Source: Rutpela maculata (taxonomy: Eukaryota > Arthropoda > Insecta > Coleoptera > Cerambycidae). From it: 64,000 nucleotides of DNA. This document shows, in pieces, positions 43,219-56,200 of the stretch. The translations under genes and the position numbers were made by a program. The number at the start of each line of letters is the position of its first letter. Position 1 is the stretch's first letter. The stretch covers positions 168,763,348-168,827,347 of the forward strand of contig OW386289.2 in assembly GCA_936432065.2 (NCBI GenBank). The letters are read 5' to 3'. The notes below the pieces were generated by a model. That model ran no database searches and was not told the DNA's origin. It saw only the letters and a program-made list of their open reading frames with translations.

Positions 43219-43240
43219 TTAATTATATCTTATCTTATCT
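43219..43240 (-). promoter_or_regulatory. Putative DM9 gene 1 promoter: three tandem GATA motifs
   Basis: On the minus strand AGATAAGATAAGATATAATT gives three overlapping GATA-factor core sites, directly followed by a TATAAT-like stretch. They lie about 50-60 bp upstream of the ATG. GATA factors drive fat-body, gut and haemocyte genes in insects. A similar cluster precedes DM9 gene 2. Confidence 0.45.
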
Positions 43241-43774
43241 TTGGTACGCTTTTCTTCACTCTGACGCATTATACAAATGTTACCTTCTTTGTTTTAAGTT
43301 AAATTTAGGTAATTTATTGCGTATCGTGGTAAGAAAACATTGCGAAAATTGGAACACTTTTAACACGTCTTCACATGAACTACCTGTTTATTTACTGAGT
43401 ATAAAACTGCTTCATAAAATAATATTTGCAGACAGAATTGTCTGAGTAGATGTTTTTTATTTATCTTTGCACAAAATTAACAAACAATTACAAAAATTCA
43501 ATTTATTGCTGAATCACAATACAAGAACTGTCTAATGATGGTATAGAATATGTTATAGATAAGTTTTCCACTTATTTTATACTTTTCTCATAAGTTTTTT
43601 TTTTATAATGGAAAAATAGATGTGAAAAATTACCAAACTGGAAAGGGTTTCAATATTGCATGGTTTCATCTCCAGCACTAGTAACACCCGAAAATAAAAT
43701 AAGGCTTCTTACCTTCCCAGGCAAATACTTGAGCACATTCGGTAAGGCTCAAAGATTTACTGTTACAGAGCTCG

Positions 43775-44160
43775 AATTTGGTTGTCCCATTTAGTGCCAT
43801 ACATATTCCATAGGATTTAAATCTGGATTCTTGCTGGCCAGTTCCTTTTTCTCAAATTTTTAATTAATTGGGCGTTGAGCCTAATTAAGATTCAGTTTAA
43901 GCTTGTCTTTCTATTAGGACCCATAGATGTTCTATGGAATTTAAATCTGGGCATTTTGACAGGCAATTTAGGAATATTGACGCACTATTTCATTAATCAA
44001 ATGCGGTTGTTACAGAGCTTTAAGTTTATGGGCTGTCAGTTTGTGTGTGTGTGTTCAAAGATATTCCTAACTAAACATCATAATTGAGCTTCCTCAGTAA
44101 CCAATAAGAGTTTCACTATTTCATTTGACCATAACACGACACATGGGAAGCAAATAAACC
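43775..44160 (-). pseudogene. Tc1/mariner transposase fragments, two partial copies
   Basis: Minus-strand frames give WPARIPDLNPMEYVWH near 43800 and, in a shifted frame, CPDLNSIEHLW near 43940. Both match the SPDLNPIEH-W block around the last catalytic residue of Tc1/mariner transposases. VMWSNEIVKLL near 44140 resembles the WSDES block. The pieces are disrupted and partly duplicated. Confidence 0.65.
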
Positions 44161-47100
44161 TATTACTATAAATGCATCATAATGGCGCACTATACTACTC
44201 TTTGAAATGCATGGTATTTTCCCTCGCCTAAAGGAATCAAGCTGTATATTTTCCCTAGTATCATGCAGTGCAAGTTTGCTTTCTATGTGCAATAGATAAA
44301 GAAAAATTACCTATAGTCTATCCCTTGACTGAAGTACTCCTGAGACTGGTTCACACAGCCACACGTGGTTTGAGTTTGAATCTGTCGCTCTTCAAATCTA
44401 CTCCTTATCTCTCTATTATGCTAGGTGACCGAATTTGTTTATTTATTTTATTACACTCTATTCGTGAGTCTACTAAATCTATTTTTACTTTTGCATTTCT
44501 ACACTGAACCAAAAATGTCCAATAATATAATTTAAAATTACATTAATATGATGAATTTTTTCGTTAAAATTAAGCCGATGAATAATTTTATTGAATCAAC
44601 GTACATCTGTACATTAGTTGATAAATGAGCTTATTAATCAACGAAAATGTGTTAATTGAACAATGATGCTAGTACATCATTTTCGATAAATTACATCGTA
44701 GGTATCTATTCAAATGTATATCTTTCAAAATCATATTCACTAAAACACTTATTACTTACTATCTGTCCATCGTAACATTCAAGTTTTAAATGAGCAAACT
44801 CAGACGATAGGCCATCTGTTAAGGAGTAGTGTGCAACAGGCACATAAACTATTACAGTTTCCTTAGATCTATGTGTGAAAGAGTAGGGCAATACTCGAAT
44901 CTTCTAACTGACTCGATGTAAAATGAAAACTAATAGTAATAGATTAATTATTGAAACTGATTTATTATTGTATTCTCATTGACAATATATCAGTGTGTCA
45001 CATTTCAACGCCTAGATAGTAGGAAGTAGGTGAAAAATCATTATAAGATTTCGTCTCAACAAAAGTTTTTCTTCCAGGGATGTATTGTGTGTTACATTAT
45101 GTAATAATGCAAATATAGATGAACGTTCTCTTAAATGCATTCGTATGGTTAAATGTGTATGTGTTATGTACGTTAAGCATTTCAAGAAGTAGATAGACAC
45201 TGTTGTAAGAAAACATTTCTCAACAATTTCCTTTTATTTTTAGATAAAAAATTAGCTTGATAATTTTTTTTTGGCAAATAAACACTATCACACTCAGAGG
45301 CTCTTCCCCCATATGAGTATATTGAAAAATATGTGACTATAGGCCATAGTATTGAACTTTTAAACAAAACTACAACTTCCGTGTCACTTACAACCAGTTC
45401 GAAATTTATGTCCAGGTGACAAAACACCTAGAATGGGTTTTTCTTGATAGGTTCTCAACTACAGGAATTTCTTATTAAACATATTGTGGACCAAAGAGTC
45501 ATGTTTTACGCTTTGTGAGATAGCGAATTTATACAATCAGCATGTGAAACGTGAAAACCCACACTCCAAAATTACCAGCATGACTTTTCTATTAATTGGT
45601 TGAGGATGCCACTTACCTGGGCCTACATAATTCCCAGATTTAACCACTCTAGACTTTTCACAGAGTTTTATTTGGGAGAGTTTGTATCATTCCTGTGGAC
45701 TCTAGAGAATAATTCATTCATCAAATTAGGAATTCATACTTTGAAACCAATGTCTAGTTTAAATAGCTTCAGATGTTCCATTGAATGTGGTTTGCTTCTC
45801 ATCTCGAACATTTATATACTTTGACTTATTAATAATTCGTTATTTCATTGTTTATTATTGTCTTGTTTTTTGTTAAATAATTTAAGTTCAGTCTGCATCA
45901 ACAAAATAGCCATACAAAACGCAAAACTATTAACCGACATTTATCCATTTTGGACTTGACATTCCCTCCGTTCTCGCCATACTATTATAGCCAGTGAATC
46001 AATTAATAGAATGTCTTATGAATATTCCTTTTTTTACTTCAATTTGAGCATTTAAAATATAAATTATAGGTACTTTAAAGTACTATATTTGAAATAAGTA
46101 TGTTATTTGGAATAATCATTAAAAGTTATTTATTTGAAATCAAACCTTAAAAAAAATTTTCATCTGCAGAGCTATTTTTTGTTTACTATTTCAAATACAA
46201 ATATTTACGTCTTATTTTCTATCTGGAATGAATATGACACTTTATCTTTTATTTTGTATTTCAAATAGTGCCATTTAATTAGTTATTTCACCCGTGTTTT
46301 AAGATGTCGATGTTGAAATTTATTATTCTTACCCTAATTTATACCCTTATACCCCGCCAGCTGGGGACGATCTTTTGAAAGCCTGTAATTCTAAGGAATT
46401 TGGCATTTCTTCCCTTTCAACGTTAGAATGCAAAAAATTATAACATGCTTTACTACGTACACTTGTTAATTACAAATCAGGCATTGTTACTAATTTAAAT
46501 AAAATTGTAGACTTATCGTTTGTTGTTTTGTGCTTCTCTCTTCTTTTATCACTGATTTCTTTCTTCTCTTTGTCGCCTGACAACAGGTACACGATTTCAC
46601 TACACTATATATAATATGACTTACTGCTTTAGACCAGAAGCATTGTAGGAAGTTTTGGTTTGTATACCTAATTAAACACTAGTAATATTTCTTAAAATTA
46701 CTGAAAATGCCCTGAGATATGTATTATTTTTCAAACTTAAATATATCTTCTACAATTTGTATTTAACTTTTAGATATTTTTATGGACAGAGCATTGTGAG
46801 ATACTTCTGTTAGCATTGACAGCCAGATGGCAAGTCCTACAAGCAATCATATTGTAATTAAAGAAAAAATATATGCATTGATATGAAGGTATTCTTAAAG
46901 TGAGGCTTCATAGCGACCCTAATAAAAAGTGAGACACCCAGTATAATAAAAGAAAATATCTTAATGGTTCTAATAAATAACATCGTAGACCCTTTCAATA
47001 TCGTTAATAAAAATGTTCATAGTAAAGGTTATATTTATAACTATGTACTTCAAATAAATAAAAAAAAGTATTTATTCACTTTTATACAAATCACTGTAAT

Positions 47101-47212
47101 TAGATACACTGTATGGCAAATATTGGCAGTCTTATTTGAACAAGTATAATAAAATTTTAGTTTTTTTTTATAAATATGTTAAATAAGTAAAATTGTCCCC
47201 CCTGTATGATAA

Positions 47213-47218
47213 TTTATT
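47213..47218 (-). terminator. Polyadenylation signal of DM9 gene 2
   Basis: AATAAA on the minus strand begins only 17 bases after the stop codon, implying a very short 3' UTR. Confidence 0.5.
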
Positions 47219-47235
47219 AACTTAACAACATTCGC

Positions 47236-50200
47236 TTATGCTCTGAGCACCAGAATTTCATAGTCTGGGAAGGGTATTTCTTTACCATCAAATGGGATGT
47301 ACAAAACGCCATGACTCGGATGTACCTAGAAAAGAAACGTTTAATAAAGAAAAATTATAAAGTACAAGTGTGTATATACAGATTCTGCAAATGTAGTTTT
47401 ATATGTCCTGAAATAAACGAGTGCAAGAAGAGAAATTAGGAAAAGAAAGACGGATATAATGCTCTCAATATATTCCACACGTGAAATGTTATTTTTATCA
47501 TCTTGTCTATCAACGCAGGGGATCAGTATCTATCGCCTATCTTTCTCTTCCTAATTCTACTTTCTTTCTAGTGGTCATTTATCTCAGAATACATATATAA
47601 AACTAAATTTGTTGAATCTGTAAAACATGTTAAAATATTCTTGAAATAAGTAAAAAGTTGTCAAGAAGGTTATTTTTAATTTTCATAAAACATTAACGTT
47701 CTGACAGAAAAATTTTTGACTGGAAAGTAACTATATATTCAACATTTTAGGGTCGGTCTCTCACAGAGTTCATAGCGACATAGAAAACCTGGAAAAACCA
47801 GGGAATTTGGAAAATTTAATGAGAAAATTAGTTATTTTCATAAAGTCACAGAATGTGAAAATTTGTAATGCTCTAGTATAAAACTACGCATTATATGTTC
47901 CAGCATTTCATTAAACAGTAAACAGTATATTCTTATTAAACCTGGAAAAAGAGTCCAGGAAAACTGGGAAAAGTTGGGGAATTTAAGTTTGAAAAATTGC
48001 TTTTAATTCTGTCTCATGGCAGGAATATATATAAAAGTATAATTTATTGATGTCAATACCCAGTGAGTTTACACAAGTCAATACAGATATTGTAAATTAC
48101 ATCACATGATATGCATTATATAAAGACAAACAATAGTAAAAACACTGAAAAGTAATTTAATATAAAACATCAGACAAAAACTCGTCAAATGAGTAGTATG
48201 CTCCATTCAGCAGAATCTCTTTTATTCTAAAATTAAATTTTTTTTCCGGTAACTGCTTGATGTCTGGCGGTAACTTATTAAAAAATTTCGGACCATAATA
48301 ATTTATTGCATTCTGGCTTTTAACCAATCTGGTGTAGTTTAAACAAACTTGATCTCTGTGTCTGGTATCATGTTCGTGTATATCACTGTGCGAAACATAT
48401 TTGTCTAGATTTTGTTTAACATACATAAGCGCGGTACGAATATAATAACTAGGAACTGTTAGAATATTCATCCCTATAAATTTCTGCTTTACATCTTGCC
48501 TAAATGTCAATCGGCTTATTATCCTCATAACACGTCTTTGCAGTGAAAATATTCTGTATAAATGAGAGGAGTGTCCCCAGGTAAGAATAGCATAAGAGAA
48601 TACACTTTGAAATAAAGAGAAATAAACTGTTTTTACAACATTTTCAGGCAATTCTGTCATTAAATTTCTTATAAGATATACAACTTTAGAAAGTTTAACA
48701 CATAGGTAATCAACGTGTTGATCCCAACGTAGATGGGGATCCATGATTACTCCTAAAGATTTTACATTATCGGGATTGTCGAAATGATCTAAGCACCGGG
48801 TTGAAAAAAACATAGTTTGTGTCTTTGAATTATTAAGATATAATTTATTTGATCTGAACCAGTCAGAAGCTTTCAACTGTGAGAGCTGCATATCCTGCAA
48901 TAAATTGTTTGGATTGCTATTTATATTAATCATGGTGGTGTCATCAGCGAACAATACGAGTGAAGTGTCATTTATATGATTAGGTAGATCGTTGACATAT
49001 ATTATAAATAATAGGGGCCCAAGTACGGAACCTTGAGGAACTCCGAATTTTACTTTTCCTGATGACGATGATATTCCATTATATATAGTTATTTGATCTC
49101 TGCCTGTTAGATATGATTTTATGAAATTTATGGCAGAAGTGTTTAGCCCATATTTTTTAAGTTTATTAACCAGGATATCGTGCTGCACACAGTCGAATGC
49201 TTTCGACAAATCGCAGAAGATACTTCCAGCAAAGTTTTTATTTTCAAATGCCACTATTATGCTTTCCACCATTTTGTTAAGTGCATCAGTCGTAGATTTT
49301 CCAGAGCGAAAACCAAATTGACAATTTGGCAGAATATTATTTGATTCAAAAAAAGTAACGAGTTGTCGAAACAGGACTTTCTCTATTATTTTTCCCAGCG
49401 TAGGTATGATTGAAATGGGTCGATAATTGTTCATGTCATTTACATCGCCTTTCTTAAAAAGTGGAATTACTTTTGAAATTTTTAGACACTGCGGAAAAGT
49501 TCCACTATTTATACATAAATTTACCAACTTTGTAAGAGGAATAATAATAACATCCTGTACATATTTTATAATGTTAATATTTACGTCATATATGTCTTTA
49601 CTGGGATTATTTTTGATGTTTTTTAAAAGATCGCGCATTTCAATAAAAGAAATCTCTGAAAAAATAAAATCATTTTTATTTGCCATACTTGTGACTAGGC
49701 TGATAGGATCAACAGTACTTGATATGTTTTTTGTAGTCTCGAAAGCGATATTTATAAAAAAATTATTAAAGTCATTTGCATTTAAATTACAGTCATTAAT
49801 GGTACACTTTTTATTTACACGTTTAGAATTGACTATATCCCAAGATGCTTTTGCCATGTTTGTACTACGAGAAATGAAAGACTCGTTGGCATTTTTTTTG
49901 TAATATTCAATTTTCCTCCTATAAAACTGTCTATATTGATTCACTCTATCACATATGCCTGTTAGATTTGGATATTGTTTTTTTAAATAGTAAAGAAAAT
50001 TTAGATGTTCGCGCATACCTCGAAGCTCGTCATTATACCATTCTATCTTTGTTTTTTCAGGAACTACATTCTTTACTTTAATTGGGAAAGCAACATCAAT
50101 TTGTTCGACAAGAATATTTAGAAAAATTTGAAATTTTTCATCAATATTCAGTTTTTTGTCATTAACGAAATTCCAATCTACAGTATTTAAATTATTATAC

Positions 50201-53200
50201 AAAATGTTAAGACCTACCTGAGTTACAGGCCTGTACCTTATTTTATTCAATTTTGGTGGTTCATTAATTATATCCAGCTCTAAAACAATGGCTTTATGAT
50301 CTGATAGGTTTGTGTCAACTGCATAGGACGTGTTATGAAAGGAATGAAAGTTTAGAAAAAAATTATCTAAACAGTTGCTTTTTCGTGTTGGTTCATTAAC
50401 TAGACAAGTAAAATCAAAAGAGTTGATAAAGTCTGAAAATTTTAAATTTCTTAAAGTGTCCGAATTAAAATGTATGTTAAAGTCGCCAGTAATTACTACT
50501 TTTTTATTTAAAACTCTAATTAGTTCAAAAACCTCATGCAATATATTTAAGAATAGATTAAAATCACCATCAGGTGACCTATACAATGTAATTATAATAA
50601 TGTCGTATTGGACAATCTTTATGGCAGAAAGTTCACATATCATTTCTTGAGAAAGTTGTACCACTTTCTCAAGGGGCTGAAAATCAATATTATTTTTTAT
50701 AAGAATCATGGTACCTCCATGTGTCCTTTGTGTTCTGCTGAATGAAGATGCTAAAACATATCCTTGAATTTGAAAAAATTCAATCTCGTTAATTGAGAGC
50801 CAGTGCTCGCTAAAACATAAAACATTATAACTGTTTTTAAAAGAATTATACAGATTCAGTAAATAACACTCAATTTCATTTCGTTTATTTCTAATAGACT
50901 GAATGTTTTGGTGAAATATTGAAAATTTGTCACTCGTCGATTTGCTTGTTAACGATATCGGTGATGTGGCAGGCTTCTCCTGTGAAAATTTTGATTTGGG
51001 AACGTAAATGTACGTACGGCGGCACCATCAGGCCAAATTTTAGGGTTCTACACATGATCTACAAATTCTTCGGGGAAAGAAACTTTAAAGCTAGATTGAT
51101 ATAAGCTGCTTTTTACTAGAGTACAGCGAAAAGGAATTTCTGGTGCCGTTTCCTTCAAACAGGCGTCCAAGTCATCTGCTGTGGTGTCGGGATGTAGGCG
51201 ATATACGCTTAGGTAGCCTTGTTTAGGTACAGTTTTTATTTTCTGACTTAATTTATTCGAACCAGTAACAAAAAATGTTGATCTTTTTGCTTCATTTACA
51301 GCTATCTTTACTTGTTCACTTGCTATAATTTGTTTTTGTGGGGCACTTTTTGGAATGGTACCTGTATTATTTCTGTCGGATTTGTGTTGAGTCAAGTTAT
51401 TGAGTTATTTCCTAGGGGATGGGGAGGGGGGAGTTTGCAAACGAATATTCACTTAAGGAGGTTTCATAAATCTTACAAAGTGTTACAAAGGGGGAGGGAG
51501 TAAAAATATCCCATTTTTGTGAATGTATGTTCGCCTGTTATTCATTTTTGAAGTCTCAATCTGCCAAAAAAAATGAAAATAAGTGAGTACCTCCTAAACC
51601 TTCAGTTTTTGATATAGAATATGCTTTCTAACAATGTAAAAATAATGAACTTGACTAGGTCTTCCTGTGTAACTGTAAGTGGCAGAAAGATTAAAATATT
51701 TTAATTTGATAGAAGACCATGGAAAACTTATATATAAAAAATTTCTTAGCTGTGCTCTTAACAGTTTCGGAAATACAGGTAATTTAATGTCACGGTGACA
51801 CATCTTTTACGTAAATTGCAGATAAAAATAAATCAAACAAATGAAAACACGCATAAATACCAATTAGGTATTCTTGTTTCTTTTATCGGCTTTGTGTGTG
51901 TCATTCAAAATATATAAATGTTTTGGTTCTTGGCTCGCAAATCAAGAAAACTTTTTACTATACCAACCTCAACAATCAGTACGTACTTAAAGCAAATCTA
52001 CATGTTACTAAGATTTTAGTTAATTGACTGATGACTTTGATTGTGTCTTGTGTTGTGTGTATGTGTCTTTGGATGATTTGTCTTTGGCTGATAGCACTCT
52101 AAGGGCCGGTTTTTCAATGCGAGGTTAAGCACTTTATCATACAGATAAATTAACCAGAAGTTTAGATTGTGCTTCTATTAAACATTTTAATAATGCAACT
52201 TCACATTCTAAACTTCTAGTTAATTTATCTGTATGATAAAGCACTTAACCTCGCATTGAAAAACCGGCCCTCAGTAATGGTTTAGATTGACTTATAGGAT
52301 GTAAAAAATATGAATGTTACCTTTCCTACTGTATGTGAGCCTTCATAATGCACCCTACCAATATAAAGGGGCTCTCCATCTGAAGTTCTACCACCTTCTA
52401 CTGCATCTCCAGGAATATTTCCTCCGTGGGCAGGAACCCAATCAAAACGTTGCTCGCACAATACCTAAAACATATTATTAAATGTCTAATTATTACCGAA
52501 GTGAAATATTTTTAAGAACATATGCATATGTATTTTTCTAGGAAAATTAAATTTTTACATAAACAGGGGTTTGTTGGCATACTCCATTAAATATGAGACT
52601 ATTATCTAGAATCAGTTATTTTTTCTTTAAATCCAATAAAACCACAAAAGAAAATAATTTAGGTTCAGCTTAATTTGAATTTGACATTATTACCAGTGTG
52701 AATGTGACATTGTTTTCATATTTGACAGCTTTGTTATTTATACAAACCTGTGATGGAAGTGATGGAACGGTTACATTCTTAATAACACCCAATTACCGTT
52801 AACATCAGTCAAGGAAATATGTAAAAAATTTAAACCAAAAATTTCTAGCGGGTTTGATGACACATTATATTTAAATAATAAATATCGTTGTATTATTACG
52901 AGCTGTCTTACTCCCATTGTTAGGTGTTTATTGTCTCCTAATATTACAACAATAACATCCTGACATTCACTACCAACAAAAACATTTTGTGTCTTTACCT
53001 GGAAATTGTCCTTGGGAATTTCTTCACCATTGTAAGCAACATATGCAACATGCTTTCCTGGAATGACTTTTGCTGGAATCCAGTCACCTTCGTGGAACGC
53101 TCTTCCTACATATATTTGATGCCCGTCAATATCTACACCTCCATGAAGGGCTGTAGTTGGGATACCTCCACGGGCAACAGTATCAACCCAGTAGTAAGCT

Positions 53201-56200
53201 AAAAAATAAAATCTTTTACAATACCTGTCTCATTGATATACGTTTCAAAAAATGCTTATTTGTTTGTTATTACTGGAGTGCCCCAGGGAAGTGTTCTGGG
53301 CCCGCCTCTATTCCTGTTATAAAGTAAATATGTTGAAAACATTATTTCCACTTTTTACTATAAGAAATAGTTATTAAATTATGTATTTTTTGCATGCAAG
53401 GCAATATTTCTGAATCTCAACAGTGCAAAAAGACGTTTTATATTCTAGTTTTATTCATGATATTTTCTACTACAACAATCGCACTTGGTTTTTAAAATTT
53501 TCTAATATTAGATAAACAATATCAGTCATTAAAATACTAATTACAAATTCTGACCAGATAGTCAACAAAAACAATAAAACCATTTCAGCAAACTCGGTAA
53601 ACCAACTATTACAATACGAGACACATTTTTGTATGGAAAATTTAATTTCCACAGAAATAAATTTACTAGAGATTGAACTCTTTCAATTTTGTTTATGTGA
53701 CCAAATAACACTACAGTATTCTATTAAGCTGCAGTATTCTAGTTAGCTGCAAACAAGACTACTGAATAGTGTTTAAATTCGGTTTGTGTGTTTAACTGTA
53801 GAACTTTCACTAACAATATTGTTGATCTATTCATTTAGGGTTAAATTAGCATTAAATATACCATCTCGATAACAAATAGTTGAGACAGATTCTAGAGTAA
53901 TATTATTAATGGTATAATTAAAAATAATAGGATTTTGACATCTATAATAGCTCACAACTTTACATTTTCCAATATTTAAACTTAGAGAATTATCTCGACA
54001 AAGATTAGCAGTTATTTAGATTTATTTATATTATTAGACTTGAGACAATCAAGATTGTGTTATATCATAAAACTTGAGATCAGCGTAAAGTAAAAAATTA
54101 TAGAATGTAATGTTTTGTATTACATCATCACAAAAAACAAAAATAGAAAGGGTCCAGTACGCGACCTTTGAGGAACACCAGAACTGACCATAACTGACGT
54201 CTGTTACTTAGATAAAAGATTTAAATAAGCACCTGTAATAGTTTTTAAGAAGCAGAGAATCACAAACACTGTCAAAAGCTTTTAATAGGAAGGTGTATAT
54301 TAAGTCAACTTGTAAATCTTTCTCAATATTGGTAACTATTAATAATAATGTACATTTTGAAAACATAAAATAATCATCGGTAATGAGTGGTTCAAATAAT
54401 TCAAGAATACTGGGCAACACAGAGATATGTTTATACTTAGAGACAGTAGTTTGATCCCCTGATTTTAAAATTAGGAATAGTGTGGAAGTTTTTCACTTTT
54501 TGGGGAAAACCCCAGTATTGATTGATTTCTGGAAAAGCATATGCAGAGGGTCAAAAAATGTTTTCGATGCATTTTACCTTGTTGATGCCGATTATATATC
54601 TACCCCACTTATTATTGAACATGTATAAGAGTTTAAGCTTCTAAAAAGATGTGTTATGTCATTAAATTAGAAAGTTCAGATATATTATGTGTGCCGTAAA
54701 TATTTATTTTGCTCTAAAAAGAATAATTCAGATTACAAGCAAAAATATAGTCAAAATGTTTTACTAAAATGTTGAATGCAAAATTAGATATGAGGAAATT
54801 TATTGCGGTAATGCTATTACAGCTATTCTTGTATTTCAGCTGTAAAAATTTGCTTTACATTCTATGCATGGGTTGCAGTATCGGGAATTCTTCAAACAGA
54901 AAAAACATTAATCTGACTGTATTTAAGTATACTTGAAAATTAGCTTTTGTAAAACATATATAGAAATCTTTCTTAATAATATGCAAAAATAGGAACAAAG
55001 GTATGGTTTCTAAATCTAATTTTGTCGGTAGATGATAACTTTCTCATAATAAAGAGGCCGCGGGGAAGGAAGAGAAATAATAACTGCACTTAATATTATG
55101 ATTACAACAATCATTAAAATTATTTGTTTATTTGTGGAACAATAAATAAGAGATAAATTCAAAAGATAAAAAAATTATCTGCATCAAGAGCTAGTTAGAC
55201 TGGTATTAAGTAAAAATAATAAAAAACATAATAAGAACTAAATCTTATACAGAGTGTATAAGCATATGGAATGTTGTGTATGATTTTTTAAATACTGGTT
55301 TTAAAAAAAATCTTTTACAAACTGAATTAATTCACCTGTCGTGTTGCTGTTAACTAATTTATTTTATTTCTAGAAAATTTGTAGAACTGTAGAAAATAGG
55401 AATAGCTCGTTTTTCAGTATGGTATAGTCAGTGAAATAGAATCAGAAATAGTGTCAGTTAAATCACGGGCCAATTTTATTTATAATCTCTAGACCAGCAA
55501 TTTTATGGATTTATATTTCACTCGTTATTTATAATTTTTATTACATCGTATTGATTTTATTAATTTATGAAATCATTACATTATTATGAATTGAAAATTG
55601 AAAAGTTTTAAATCATTTTTTAAAAATACTAAATAAACACATTTATATTACATGATATCATATTTGATGTATTGGTTAATATTACTATTTATTTTATTAT
55701 TCACTGAAGAGACAATTTAGATAAAAAAATCCAATTATTTTATCAACAAAATTGACGCTAATCCTAAAAAATATTAAGCCATATCATAAGTTTCTGATAA
55801 AAATATGTTATTAGAAAAACCGCAAATTTATCATTATGTGTATTTTCCACGGTATTATCCTTGAACATAACATGAAAATATGTTTGTCGCTATTAAGGTC
55901 TGAGTGTTTTGTTTACTTTTTCATTCCTGTTCCATTGAATCCAGTCCCAAAAACATATACCGCTGATTAACCGTTATTGATATAGAAGATAAGGTTCTTG
56001 AAAACTGACAAGATAAACATTTTTTGCAATTAATTCTCGCAAATCGAAGTACTTATAGTTAATATATAATTTATTACATAATATATATAAAAGCTAACTA
56101 ATTAAATTAACATGTTTATGCCTCCAATAAAAAAACTGTAAACTATTAATCGATACAGGCAATTTGTAAGTTATGGCTCACAAACCGAGATAGCTGAGGT

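Larger units (their letters stand above)
43178..47235. other. Intergenic region between the two DM9 genes
   Basis: About 4 kb with no intact gene. It holds the putative DM9 gene 1 promoter at the left and decayed Tc1/mariner fragments at 43775-44160 (both listed). From about 44200 to 47100 it is AT-rich with scattered short open frames that show no protein character. Confidence 0.5.
48020..51410 (-). mobile_element. Near full-length two-ORF LINE in DM9 gene 2 intron
   Basis: On the minus strand an ORF1 (from 51395) is followed by a long ORF2 ending at 48157 and a 3' UTR of about 130 bases with AATAAATTATA near 48040. It belongs to the same broad group as the LINE at 28910-32746 (same ORF1 signature, ORF2 architecture and ORF2 tail YYSFDEFL) but is clearly a different family. 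It is inserted in the sense direction of the host gene. Confidence 0.88.

Noticed and set aside
44706..44891. 61-codon minus-strand frame between the DM9 genes
   Set aside because: No similarity to DM9 or any family I recognise, and no exon context; length is within chance for AT-rich DNA.
49121..50650. Several plus-strand frames of 66-158 codons
   Set aside because: They lie antisense to the LINE ORF2 and have no independent support.
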